The translations under genes were made by a program, and so were the position numbers. The notes beneath the pieces are model-generated. The model saw only the letters and a list, made by a program, of their open reading frames with translations. It made no database searches and was not told the DNA's origin. From assembly GCA_030151365.1 (NCBI GenBank), contig JASLDW010000089.1:4065-68064 (forward strand): 64,000 nt of DNA, in the 5' to 3' direction. This DNA comes from Lysobacter sp. (lineage in GTDB: Bacteria; Pseudomonadota; Gammaproteobacteria; Xanthomonadales; Xanthomonadaceae). Below are positions 58,222 through 64,000 of this stretch, piece after piece. Each line of letters starts with the position of its first letter. Position 1 is the first letter of the stretch.

Positions 58222-59004
58222 ATGACCACTTCCCCCCTCCTGATCGCCGACCAGGATTCGGTTCGCCTGATCCGGATCGACCGCCCCGACAAGCTCAATG
58301 CGCTGAATTCCGCCACGATTTCCGCGCTGGACACGGCGTTTGCCGAGGCCATCGCCGACCCCGCGGTGCGGGTGATCGTGCTGACCGGATCGGGCGCCAA
58401 GGCCTTCGTGGCCGGCGCCGACATCTCCGAAATGAATGGCCTGACCCCGACCGAGGGCCGCGACTTCTCCCTGCGCGGGACGCGGATGATGCGACGGATC
58501 GAGCGCGCGCCCAAGCCGGTGATCGCGATGGTGAATGGCTTCGCCCTGGGCGGCGGCCTCGAGCTGGCGATGAGCTGTCACCTGCGCATCGCCGCCGACA
58601 GCGCCAAGGTCGGGCAGCCGGAAATCAATCTCGGCCTGATCCCCGGCTTCGGCGGCAGCCAGCGCCTGTTGCGACTGGCGGGTCGCGCGGCGACGCTGGA
58701 ACTGTGCCTGACCGGCGCGCCGATCACCGCCGAGCGCGCGTTGCAACTCGGCATCGTCAACCGCGTGGTGCCGGCCGCCGAACTCGAAGCCGAGACGATG
58801 AAGCTGGCGCAACAACTGGCGAAGGCGGCGCCGCTGGCGCTGCGCGGCATGCTCGACTGCGTGAACATCGGCCAGGACTGCGGATTGGAAGAAGGTCTCG
58901 AATACGAATCCGCGCAATTCGGCCTGGTGTTCTCCACCGACGACATGCGCGAAGGCACCTCGGCCTTCCTGGAAAAGCGCGCCGCGGAGTTCAAGGGGCG
59001 CTGA
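58222..59004 (+). CDS. Enoyl-CoA hydratase
   Basis: A 260-residue crotonase of the FadB1x/PaaF type. The two catalytic glutamates are visible in MVNGFALGGGLELAMSCHLRIAAD and GQPEINLGLIPGFGGSQRLLRLAG; the oxyanion hole is in SGAKAFVAGADISEMNGL. It should hydrate trans-2-enoyl-CoA to 3-hydroxyacyl-CoA in fatty acid breakdown. It is followed after four bases by a small hypothetical gene and then nth, all on the plus strand, forming a probable operon. Confidence 0.9.
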   Translation: MTTSPLLIADQDSVRLIRIDRPDKLNALNSATISALDTAFAEAIADPAVRVIVLTGSGAKAFVAGADISEMNGLTPTEGRDFSLRGTRMMRRIERAPKPVIAMVNGFALGGGLELAMSCHLRIAADSAKVGQPEINLGLIPGFGGSQRLLRLAGRAATLELCLTGAPITAERALQLGIVNRVVPAAELEAETMKLAQQLAKAAPLALRGMLDCVNIGQDCGLEEGLEYESAQFGLVFSTDDMREGTSAFLEKRAAEFKGR

Positions 59005-59008
59005 CTCC

Positions 59009-59359
59009 GTGGAACATGCACGCCTGCACGAAGTCATCGTCGCGCTGCAGCGTGGCGACATCGACGCTGCACTGGATTCGGGATTGATGGCGGTCGCCTC
59101 CGGCGATGTTCTCGACCATGCCGACGTATCGGGCGACGATCGCGAACGCATCCTTGCCGCCGCCGCGAAACTGCGTTTCGCCTGGGATGCGCGTGAACGC
59201 TATCGCGCGCGACAACGACGCCTGGACGAACGCGCGCGCAAGCGCGAGGCGCGACGCACGCATGCATCACACGGGAATGACGAGGTGAAACCCGCATTGC
59301 CGACTGCCGCGGCGAACGCATTGGCGAAAGCACTCGCACGCGCGAAGGGGCAACACTGA
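59009..59359 (+). CDS. Hypothetical helical protein between hydratase and nth
   Basis: I do not recognise this 116-residue protein. It starts at GTG (59009), four bases after the hydratase stop, and its stop overlaps the nth start (TGATG). It is predicted to be mainly helical and strongly basic in the middle (RERYRARQRRLDERARKREARRTHASH), suggesting nucleic-acid contact or a coiled coil; the ends are less charged. No cysteines or signal peptide. The tight coupling on both sides supports a real gene. Links to base excision repair are speculative. Confidence 0.7.
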   Translation: MEHARLHEVIVALQRGDIDAALDSGLMAVASGDVLDHADVSGDDRERILAAAAKLRFAWDARERYRARQRRLDERARKREARRTHASHGNDEVKPALPTAAANALAKALARAKGQH

Positions 59360-60003
59360 TGGCACAGATGACGCGCGCCGAGATCCGCGAGGCGTTCGAA
59401 CGCTGGCGGCAACTCGACCCCGAACCGAAGACCGAGCTGCTTTACAAGACGCCGTTCCAGCTGCTGGTGGCCGTGGTGCTGTCCGCGCAAAGCACCGATG
59501 CCGGCGTCAACCGCGCGACGCGCACGCTGTTCAAGGCCGCCCCGACGCCGGAGAAAATGGTCGCGCTGGGCGTGGACGGGGTGAAATCGCATATCGCCAC
59601 GCTCGGCCTGTACAACGCCAAGGCCGCCAACGTGGTCGCGCTGTCGCGGTTGTTGATCGAGCAGCATGGCGGCAAGGTGCCTGCCGATCGCGATGCGCTG
59701 GAAGCGCTGCCCGGGGTCGGTCGCAAGACCGCCAACGTGGTGATGAACGTGGTCTTCGGCGAACCGACCATGGCCGTGGATACCCACATCTTCCGCGTCG
59801 CCAATCGCACCGGCATGGCGCCAGGCAAGACGCCGCTCGCGGTGGAGCTGGGATTGCTGAAGCGCGTGCCCGGGGAATTCATGGCGCATGCGCACCACTG
59901 GTTGATCCTGCACGGGCGCTACACCTGCGTCGCGCGCACGCCGAAGTGCCCGCAATGCCCGATCCGCGATCTCTGCAAGTTCAAGGACAAGACGCCGGGT
60001 TGA
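59359..60003 (+). CDS. nth: Endonuclease III
   Basis: A 214-residue base-excision DNA glycosylase/AP lyase removing oxidised pyrimidines. The helix-hairpin-helix LPGVGRKTANVVMNVVFGE holds the catalytic Lys, AVDTHIFRVANRTG the catalytic Asp, and CVARTPKCPQCPIRDLC the [4Fe-4S] cluster Cys. The length matches E. coli Nth. It overlaps the preceding gene by one base. A hairpin after the stop can end the transcript. Confidence 0.95.
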   Translation: MAQMTRAEIREAFERWRQLDPEPKTELLYKTPFQLLVAVVLSAQSTDAGVNRATRTLFKAAPTPEKMVALGVDGVKSHIATLGLYNAKAANVVALSRLLIEQHGGKVPADRDALEALPGVGRKTANVVMNVVFGEPTMAVDTHIFRVANRTGMAPGKTPLAVELGLLKRVPGEFMAHAHHWLILHGRYTCVARTPKCPQCPIRDLCKFKDKTPG

Positions 60004-60011
60004 GCGCAAAG

Positions 60012-60042
60012 GAAAACGGCGGCACATGGCCGCCGTTTTCCC
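60012..60042. terminator. Bidirectional terminator between nth and oprP-like gene
   Basis: Arms GAAAACGGCGGC (60012-60023) and GCCGCCGTTTTC (60029-60040) form a perfect 12-bp stem with a five-base loop; the terminal TTTTC on the plus strand and the matching TTTTCCTTT on the minus strand let it end both convergent transcripts. Confidence 0.8.
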
Positions 60043-60066
60043 TCCCCGTCCGTCAAGCCGGATCGA

Positions 60067-61458
60067 TTACCACTTGATCTCGGTGAAGATGCCGAACTCG
60101 TCGGCCTTGGCATCGGTCTTCTGGCCGTCCTTGATGTCCTCGTGCTTGTACACCGCGGCCACCTTCACGCCCTTGGCCAGCAGGTAATCGACGCCGAGGT
60201 TGTAGTACTTGTCCTTCAAGCCCGGATCGAGCCAGCGGCTGACGTCGGACTGGTCGTAGCGACCGAACAGCGAGACCTTGTCGGTGAAGTTGACGTTGCC
60301 GAACAGCGACCAACCGCGGGCGCGGTCGCCGACGTAGGTCTTGAGGTTGGACGGCACGGTCGGGTTGTAGACCGGCAGGCCGTAGCCACCGACGGTCGAC
60401 GGCGGCACCGCGCTGCCCAGCAGCACGCGATTCCAGTTGTTGGCCGCGAAGTACTCGCCACCGATGCGGAAGTGGCTGTTGCCGTAGGACACCAGGCCAT
60501 CCAGGCGGTTGGCGCTGTGTTCGGCCGGCGTGCTGGACGGATAGGCTTCCTTTCCGAGCTTGCCGTGGTAACCGCCGATGCCGATGTTCAGGCCTTCGAT
60601 CGGCGTCACGCCGACGCGCGCTTCAAGATCGACGCCCTTGCTGCGGCTCGGATTCTTGTAGCCGCCGCCGTTCACCGCCGACACGGCGTAGTTGAACATG
60701 CTGTTGTTGAAGGTGCCGAACACGTGCAGGCCCCAATCCGCCGAGGTCCCCGTCTTCAGGCGGTCGGCCAGGGTGTTCTCGACATAGCGATAGCCATAGT
60801 TGCTTTCGGCGTAAGGCACCCACGGCAGGTCGGCCGCGCCCAGGCGCACGGTGAAGGCGTCGCTGTACTTGCCCTGCACGTAGGCCTTCTTGATGTACAG
60901 CTCGGTGGCGCCGACGGCGCTGCTGTACTGGAAGTCGGTGGTGATGTTCGCCGAGTAGGTGTCGTTGAACTTGTGGTTGACGCCGATGTAGGCGCGCTTG
61001 ACGTCGAAGCCGAGGCCGGAGGCGTTGCCCTTGCCGGCGAGGTTCTTGACGCCGTGGTCCTTGACGGCCTGGTTGGTCAGGTCGGCGAAGACCGTGCCGG
61101 TGACGCTGGTGTCGTTGACGAGCTTCTCGAGCTTGTCGGTCTTGGCCGTGCTCTTGGCGACGTCTTCGTTGGTCTTGGCCTGCTGCTCGTTGACCGTCGA
61201 CTGGGCGTCGCTGCGCTCTTCCAGGTTCGCGATCTTTTCCTGCATCGCGGCGAGCTGGGCCTTCAGCGCGTCGATTTCGGCGCGATCGGACGAGGTGGCC
61301 GGAGCGGCGGTTTCGGCGGCGACCGGTGCGGCGGCCTTCTTCTTCACCACATGGCGCTTGCTCGAATGCTTCGTGCGCGGATCGGGATCGGCATGGGCCG
61401 CGGTGGCCGCGCCGAAGAGACTGACGGCGATCATCGCCGCGAGCAGGTTGGTACGCAT
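60067..61458 (-). CDS. Phosphate-selective porin (OprP/OprO family)
   Basis: A 463-residue outer membrane porin. The signal peptide is MRTNLLAAMIAVSLFGAATAAHA, followed by a basic, Ala-rich linker, an ~60-residue coiled coil (DRAEIDALKAQLAAMQEKIANLEER and onward) that may anchor the trimer or reach the peptidoglycan, and a 16-strand barrel ending GIFTEIKW. Family hallmarks include FADLTNQAVKDHG and LGVDYLLAKGVKVAAVYKHED. It should take up phosphate under limitation, and lies divergent from two pstS genes. The ATG at 61458 has AGGAAG before it, better than the ATG at 61473. A Pho-box candidate lies upstream at 61549-61566. Confidence 0.87.
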   Translation of the reverse strand: MRTNLLAAMIAVSLFGAATAAHADPDPRTKHSSKRHVVKKKAAAPVAAETAAPATSSDRAEIDALKAQLAAMQEKIANLEERSDAQSTVNEQQAKTNEDVAKSTAKTDKLEKLVNDTSVTGTVFADLTNQAVKDHGVKNLAGKGNASGLGFDVKRAYIGVNHKFNDTYSANITTDFQYSSAVGATELYIKKAYVQGKYSDAFTVRLGAADLPWVPYAESNYGYRYVENTLADRLKTGTSADWGLHVFGTFNNSMFNYAVSAVNGGGYKNPSRSKGVDLEARVGVTPIEGLNIGIGGYHGKLGKEAYPSSTPAEHSANRLDGLVSYGNSHFRIGGEYFAANNWNRVLLGSAVPPSTVGGYGLPVYNPTVPSNLKTYVGDRARGWSLFGNVNFTDKVSLFGRYDQSDVSRWLDPGLKDKYYNLGVDYLLAKGVKVAAVYKHEDIKDGQKTDAKADEFGIFTEIKW

Positions 61459-61548
61459 GGACAGCTTCCTCATTGGGGAGATTGGCGAATGGCGTGCGCC
61501 GCGGCGATGCGCCGGTTCGGCGAGCGGTGTTAAGAATCCGTCATCGTT

Positions 61549-61566
61549 GTGACAAATTTGAGTCAG
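61549..61566 (-). promoter_or_regulatory. Candidate Pho box of the porin gene
   Basis: On the minus strand CTGACTCAAATTTGTCAC has the 7+4+7 layout of a PhoB site with an AT-rich four-base spacer; TTGTCAC is a good half and CTGACTC a poor one. It sits about 90 bases upstream of the porin start. Plausible because of the gene it precedes, but weak alone. Confidence 0.35.
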
Positions 61567-61656
61567 AAACGGAATGGATGTTTTTTCATGTCGTCATGCA
61601 CTCGATATGCATGCGGCGTCACGTTGTCATTCGGATGAAATATTCGCGACGCGCGG

Positions 61657-61674
61657 CTGTCATCTTTCCATCAT
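61657..61674 (+). promoter_or_regulatory. Candidate Pho box of the first pstS gene
   Basis: CTGTCATCTTTCCATCAT matches the 7+4+7 layout of PhoB sites, with the halves 11 bases apart (TGTCAT at 61658 and CATCAT at 61669). It lies 70 bases upstream of the pstS start. Phosphate-starvation control would fit the gene. Confidence 0.5.
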
Positions 61675-61744
61675 GAAATCGCGTCGTTCGATCCCGGCAA
61701 CTCCGGCCGCACTCATCCAGTTCCAATTCCCAAGGGAGCACCAC

Positions 61745-62761
61745 GTGAAGTTCACCTCGCAAGTCCGCCTGGCCGCCGGCCTGGCCATCGCCACCTGCGC
61801 CTTCTCGGCCCAGGCCACCGACGTCACCGGCGCCGGTTCCAGCTTCGTCTATCCGGTCCTGTCGAAGTGGTCGGCCGCTTACGCGCAGTCCACCAACAAC
61901 AAGATCAACTACCAGTCGATCGGTTCCGGCGGCGGCATCGCCCAGATCAAGGCTGGCACCGTCGATTTCGGCGCGTCCGACAAACCGCTCACCGCGGCCG
62001 AGCTGCGCCAGTTCGGTTTCGCCCAGTTCCCGGTCGTGGTCGGCGGCATCGTGCCGGTCGTGCACATCCCGGGCGTCAAGGCCGGCGCGATGAAGCTGGA
62101 CGGCGCCGTGCTCGCCGACATCTTCATGGGCAAGATCACCAAGTGGAACGATCCGGCGATCGTCGCCCTCAACAGCGGCCTCGAACTGCCCGACATGAAG
62201 ATCACCGTCGTCCATCGCTCGGATGGTTCGGGCACCTCGTTCAACTTCACCAATTACCTGTCCAAGGTCGATGCCGACTGGAAGGGCAAGGTCGGCGAAG
62301 GCACCACCGTCAACTGGCCGACCGGCATCGGCGGCAAGGGCAACGAAGGCGTCGCCGCCTACGTGAAGCAGGTCAACGGCGGCATCGGCTACGTCGAATA
62401 CGCCTACGCGCTGCAGAACAAGCTGTCCTTCACCCGCATGAAGAACGCCGCCGGCAACTGGGTGCAGCCGCGCGCCTCGACCTTCTCGGCCGCCGCCGAC
62501 ACCGCCGACTGGAACTCGGCCCCGGACTTCAACGTCATCATGACCAATGCCAAGGGTGGCGAGGCGTGGCCGATCACCGCCACCACCTGGGTGATCATGT
62601 ACAAGAAGCCCAAGCGCGCGCCGCAGTCCAAGACCGCGATCGATTTCTTCAAGTGGGCGCTGGAGAACGGCCAGTCGCAGGCCGAGTCGCTGGCCTACGT
62701 GCCGCTGCCGGATTCGCTGGCCAAGAAGATCGAAGCCTACTGGGCGCAGAACATCAAGTAA
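61745..62761 (+). CDS. pstS: Phosphate ABC transporter substrate-binding protein
   Basis: A 338-residue periplasmic phosphate-binding protein. It begins at GTG (61745) with GGGAGC upstream and a signal peptide ending AQA. Phosphate-contact motifs are DVTGAGSSFVYPVLSKW, INYQSIGSGGGIAQI, and HRSDGSGTSFNFTNYLS; the C-terminus is normal. It would deliver phosphate to the PstCAB permease, not present in this window. A second, related pstS gene follows after ~150 bases. Terminator after the stop at 62790-62818. Confidence 0.94.
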   Translation: MKFTSQVRLAAGLAIATCAFSAQATDVTGAGSSFVYPVLSKWSAAYAQSTNNKINYQSIGSGGGIAQIKAGTVDFGASDKPLTAAELRQFGFAQFPVVVGGIVPVVHIPGVKAGAMKLDGAVLADIFMGKITKWNDPAIVALNSGLELPDMKITVVHRSDGSGTSFNFTNYLSKVDADWKGKVGEGTTVNWPTGIGGKGNEGVAAYVKQVNGGIGYVEYAYALQNKLSFTRMKNAAGNWVQPRASTFSAAADTADWNSAPDFNVIMTNAKGGEAWPITATTWVIMYKKPKRAPQSKTAIDFFKWALENGQSQAESLAYVPLPDSLAKKIEAYWAQNIK

Positions 62762-62789
62762 GGCCTGCCATAGCCTGCTTGAACCCCGG

Positions 62790-62818
62790 GGCGCGGTCCG
62801 CAAGGTCCGCGCCTTTTT
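62790..62818 (+). terminator. Intrinsic terminator after the first pstS
   Basis: GGCGCGGTCC (62790-62799) pairs with GGTCCGCGCC (62804-62813), one internal mismatch, loop GCAA, then TTTTT. A clear intrinsic terminator on the plus strand, so the second pstS needs its own promoter or readthrough. Confidence 0.85.
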
Positions 62819-62846
62819 CATGCCTTTCATGACAGTCGACTGACCG

Positions 62847-62864
62847 CAGTCACCGCATTGTCAC
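62847..62864 (+). promoter_or_regulatory. Candidate Pho box of the second pstS gene
   Basis: CAGTCACCGCATTGTCAC shows two GTCAC cores exactly 11 bases apart (62849 and 62860), the spacing expected of a PhoB site, about 45 bases upstream of the ATG. It comes right after the terminator of the first pstS, consistent with an independent promoter. Confidence 0.55.
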
Positions 62865-62909
62865 AATCCGGCGGTTTCATATCCGGACCCGACCCCACCG
62901 GAGTCTCCG

Positions 62910-63986
62910 ATGCGCCCCGTCCTGCGCCTGACCCTTCTCGCCACCGCCCTCGTGGCCGTGGCCGCCTGCAAGCCCAATGCGCCAGCCACTGGCGCCAACG
63001 GGGCGGCCAATGGCGCCGCGAATTCGGCCGCCCAGGTCCAGGCCGGCGTCACCGGCGCGGGCGCCAGCTTCGTCTATCCGCTGATGTCGAAGTGGGCCGC
63101 CGATTACGCCAAGGTCAATGGTGGCCGCATCAATTACCAGTCGATCGGTTCCGGTGGCGGCATCGCCCAGATCAAGGCCGGCACCGTGGCCTTCGGTTCG
63201 TCCGACAAGCCGCTGCCGCCGGAAGAACTCGCGGCTTCCGGCCTCGCGCAGTTCCCCGACGCGATCGGCGGCGTGGTGCCGGTGGTCAACCTCGACGGCG
63301 TCGATGCCGGCAAGCTCAAGCTGACCGGCGCCCTGCTGGGCGACATCTTCCTCGGCAAGATCACCCTATGGAACGACCCGGCGATCGCCAAGGTCAACGA
63401 AGGCGTGGCGCTGCCCGCGGTCAAGATCAACCTGGTGCATCGTTCCGACGGTTCCGGCACCACCTTCAACTTCACCAACTACCTCTCCAAGGTCAATGCG
63501 GAGTGGAAGACGAAGATCGGTGAAGGCACCACCGTCAACTGGGCGGGCGGCATCGGCGGCAAGGGCAACGAAGGCGTGTCGGCCTACGTGAAGCAGCTCA
63601 AGGGCTCGCTCGGCTACGTCGAGCTGTCCTACGCGCTGCAGAACAAGATGGCGCACGTGCAACTGCAGAACGCCGCCGGCAACTGGGTGCAGCCGAGCGC
63701 GGAAACGTTCGCCGCCGCCGCGACCAGCGCCGACTGGAAGAACGCCAAGGACTTCAACCTGGTGATCACCAATGCGCCGGGTGCGCAGGCGTGGCCGATC
63801 ACCGCGACCAACTTCATCCTGATGCAGAAGGCGCCGAAGAATCCCGCCGACCGCAAGGCCGCGCTCGACTTCTTCAAGTGGGCGTTCGAGCACGGCCAGG
63901 ACCAGGCCAAGGCGCTCGACTACGTGCCGCTGCCGCCGGAACTGGTGCAGCAGGTGGAAGCGTACTGGGCCGGGAACTTCAAGTAA
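62910..63986 (+). CDS. pstS: Phosphate-binding lipoprotein, PstS paralogue
   Basis: A 358-residue PstS-like protein that, unlike its neighbour, carries a lipobox (ALVAVAACKPN), so it should be anchored in the membrane. An Ala/Asn-rich spacer of ~25 residues follows. Binding motifs parallel the first copy: GVTGAGASFVYPLMSKW, INYQSIGSGGGIAQI, HRSDGSGTTFNFTNYLS. The two proteins are clearly paralogues with different anchoring, perhaps with different affinity. An ATG a few bases after the stop at the right edge may begin pstC. Confidence 0.92.
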   Translation: MRPVLRLTLLATALVAVAACKPNAPATGANGAANGAANSAAQVQAGVTGAGASFVYPLMSKWAADYAKVNGGRINYQSIGSGGGIAQIKAGTVAFGSSDKPLPPEELAASGLAQFPDAIGGVVPVVNLDGVDAGKLKLTGALLGDIFLGKITLWNDPAIAKVNEGVALPAVKINLVHRSDGSGTTFNFTNYLSKVNAEWKTKIGEGTTVNWAGGIGGKGNEGVSAYVKQLKGSLGYVELSYALQNKMAHVQLQNAAGNWVQPSAETFAAAATSADWKNAKDFNLVITNAPGAQAWPITATNFILMQKAPKNPADRKAALDFFKWAFEHGQDQAKALDYVPLPPELVQQVEAYWAGNFK

Positions 63987-64000
63987 TCGCGAATGAACTC

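Noticed and set aside
63993..64000. Possible start of pstC at the right edge
   Set aside because: Only eight bases are visible; the position after pstS fits but nothing else can be supported.
1..64000. tRNA, rRNA, CRISPR arrays, insertion sequences or prophage
   Set aside because: No cloverleaf-like segment, rRNA-like stretch, regular direct-repeat array, transposase or phage gene was seen; gaps between genes are short and ordinary.

Overview
The window is GC-rich, densely packed chromosomal DNA of a gammaproteobacterium, most likely a member of the Xanthomonadaceae/Lysobacteraceae. The clearest marker is the arginine operon: it encodes N-acetylornithine carbamoyltransferase (argF'), a fused N-acetylglutamate synthase/kinase and an acetylcitrulline-type deacetylase, the variant pathway known from Xanthomonas. 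The folC-SPOR-purF order, ThX ribosomal protein and a GTAG-type palindrome fit the same group. I see no phage, insertion sequence, tRNA, rRNA or CRISPR array.

Layout. 0-6.2 kb: a PadR regulator with its HAAS-domain partner, a periplasmic cyclophilin, an M1 metallopeptidase translationally coupled to a membrane protein, and a response regulator. 6.2-12.2 kb (minus strand): ABC exporter, a coupled pair of c-di-GMP-type proteins (HD-GYP, then GGDEF-EAL) with degenerate motifs, and a serine hydrolase. 12.3-19.6 kb: DUF72 protein, sigma factor plus membrane partner, MATE pump, DUF1697 protein, a frameshifted dbpA, and an ABC-2 exporter. 19.6-28.4 kb: hutU coupled to an ATP-grasp gene, a methyltransferase, a large secreted glycosidase-like protein, an NPP-type phosphodiesterase and ogt. 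28.4-35.6 kb: the arginine operon argF'-argG-argE-argAB-argC-argH on the minus strand. 35.6-40.7 kb: hutF, ClC antiporter, hutI and a dipeptidase. 40.7-44.0 kb: ThX and a zinc module (MerC protein, ZnuD-like receptor, Zur). 44.0-48.4 kb: gltX, an ECF sigma/anti-sigma operon, and a serine hydrolase broken by an in-frame TGA. 48.4-53.9 kb: lpxH, DUF455 protein, purF, SPOR protein, folC. 53.9-60.0 kb: small metabolic and repair genes (copper chaperone, two enoyl-CoA hydratase family genes, sulfurtransferase, CoA pyrophosphatase, DUF1289, FKBP, nth). 60.0-64.0 kb: phosphate uptake (OprP-like porin, two PstS proteins) with Pho-box candidates.

The most interesting signal is in front of argF'. A sigma70-type promoter is followed by a 29-codon open reading frame with Arg codons at positions 22, 24 and 25, then by segments able to form mutually exclusive 1:2, 2:3 and 3:4 pairings, the last being a strong intrinsic terminator 40 bp upstream of the argF' start. 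This has the architecture of a leader-peptide transcription attenuator responding to charged arginine tRNA. Arginine genes in proteobacteria are usually discussed as ArgR-repressed, so an arginine attenuator over an acetylcitrulline-pathway operon would be new to me. The promoter also places the transcript start on or next to the leader AUG, so the leader may be translated from a leaderless transcript.

Two genes are disrupted (dbpA by a missing base, a serine hydrolase by TGA). Either could be real decay or a sequencing error. All calls come from reading the sequence; no database search was run.
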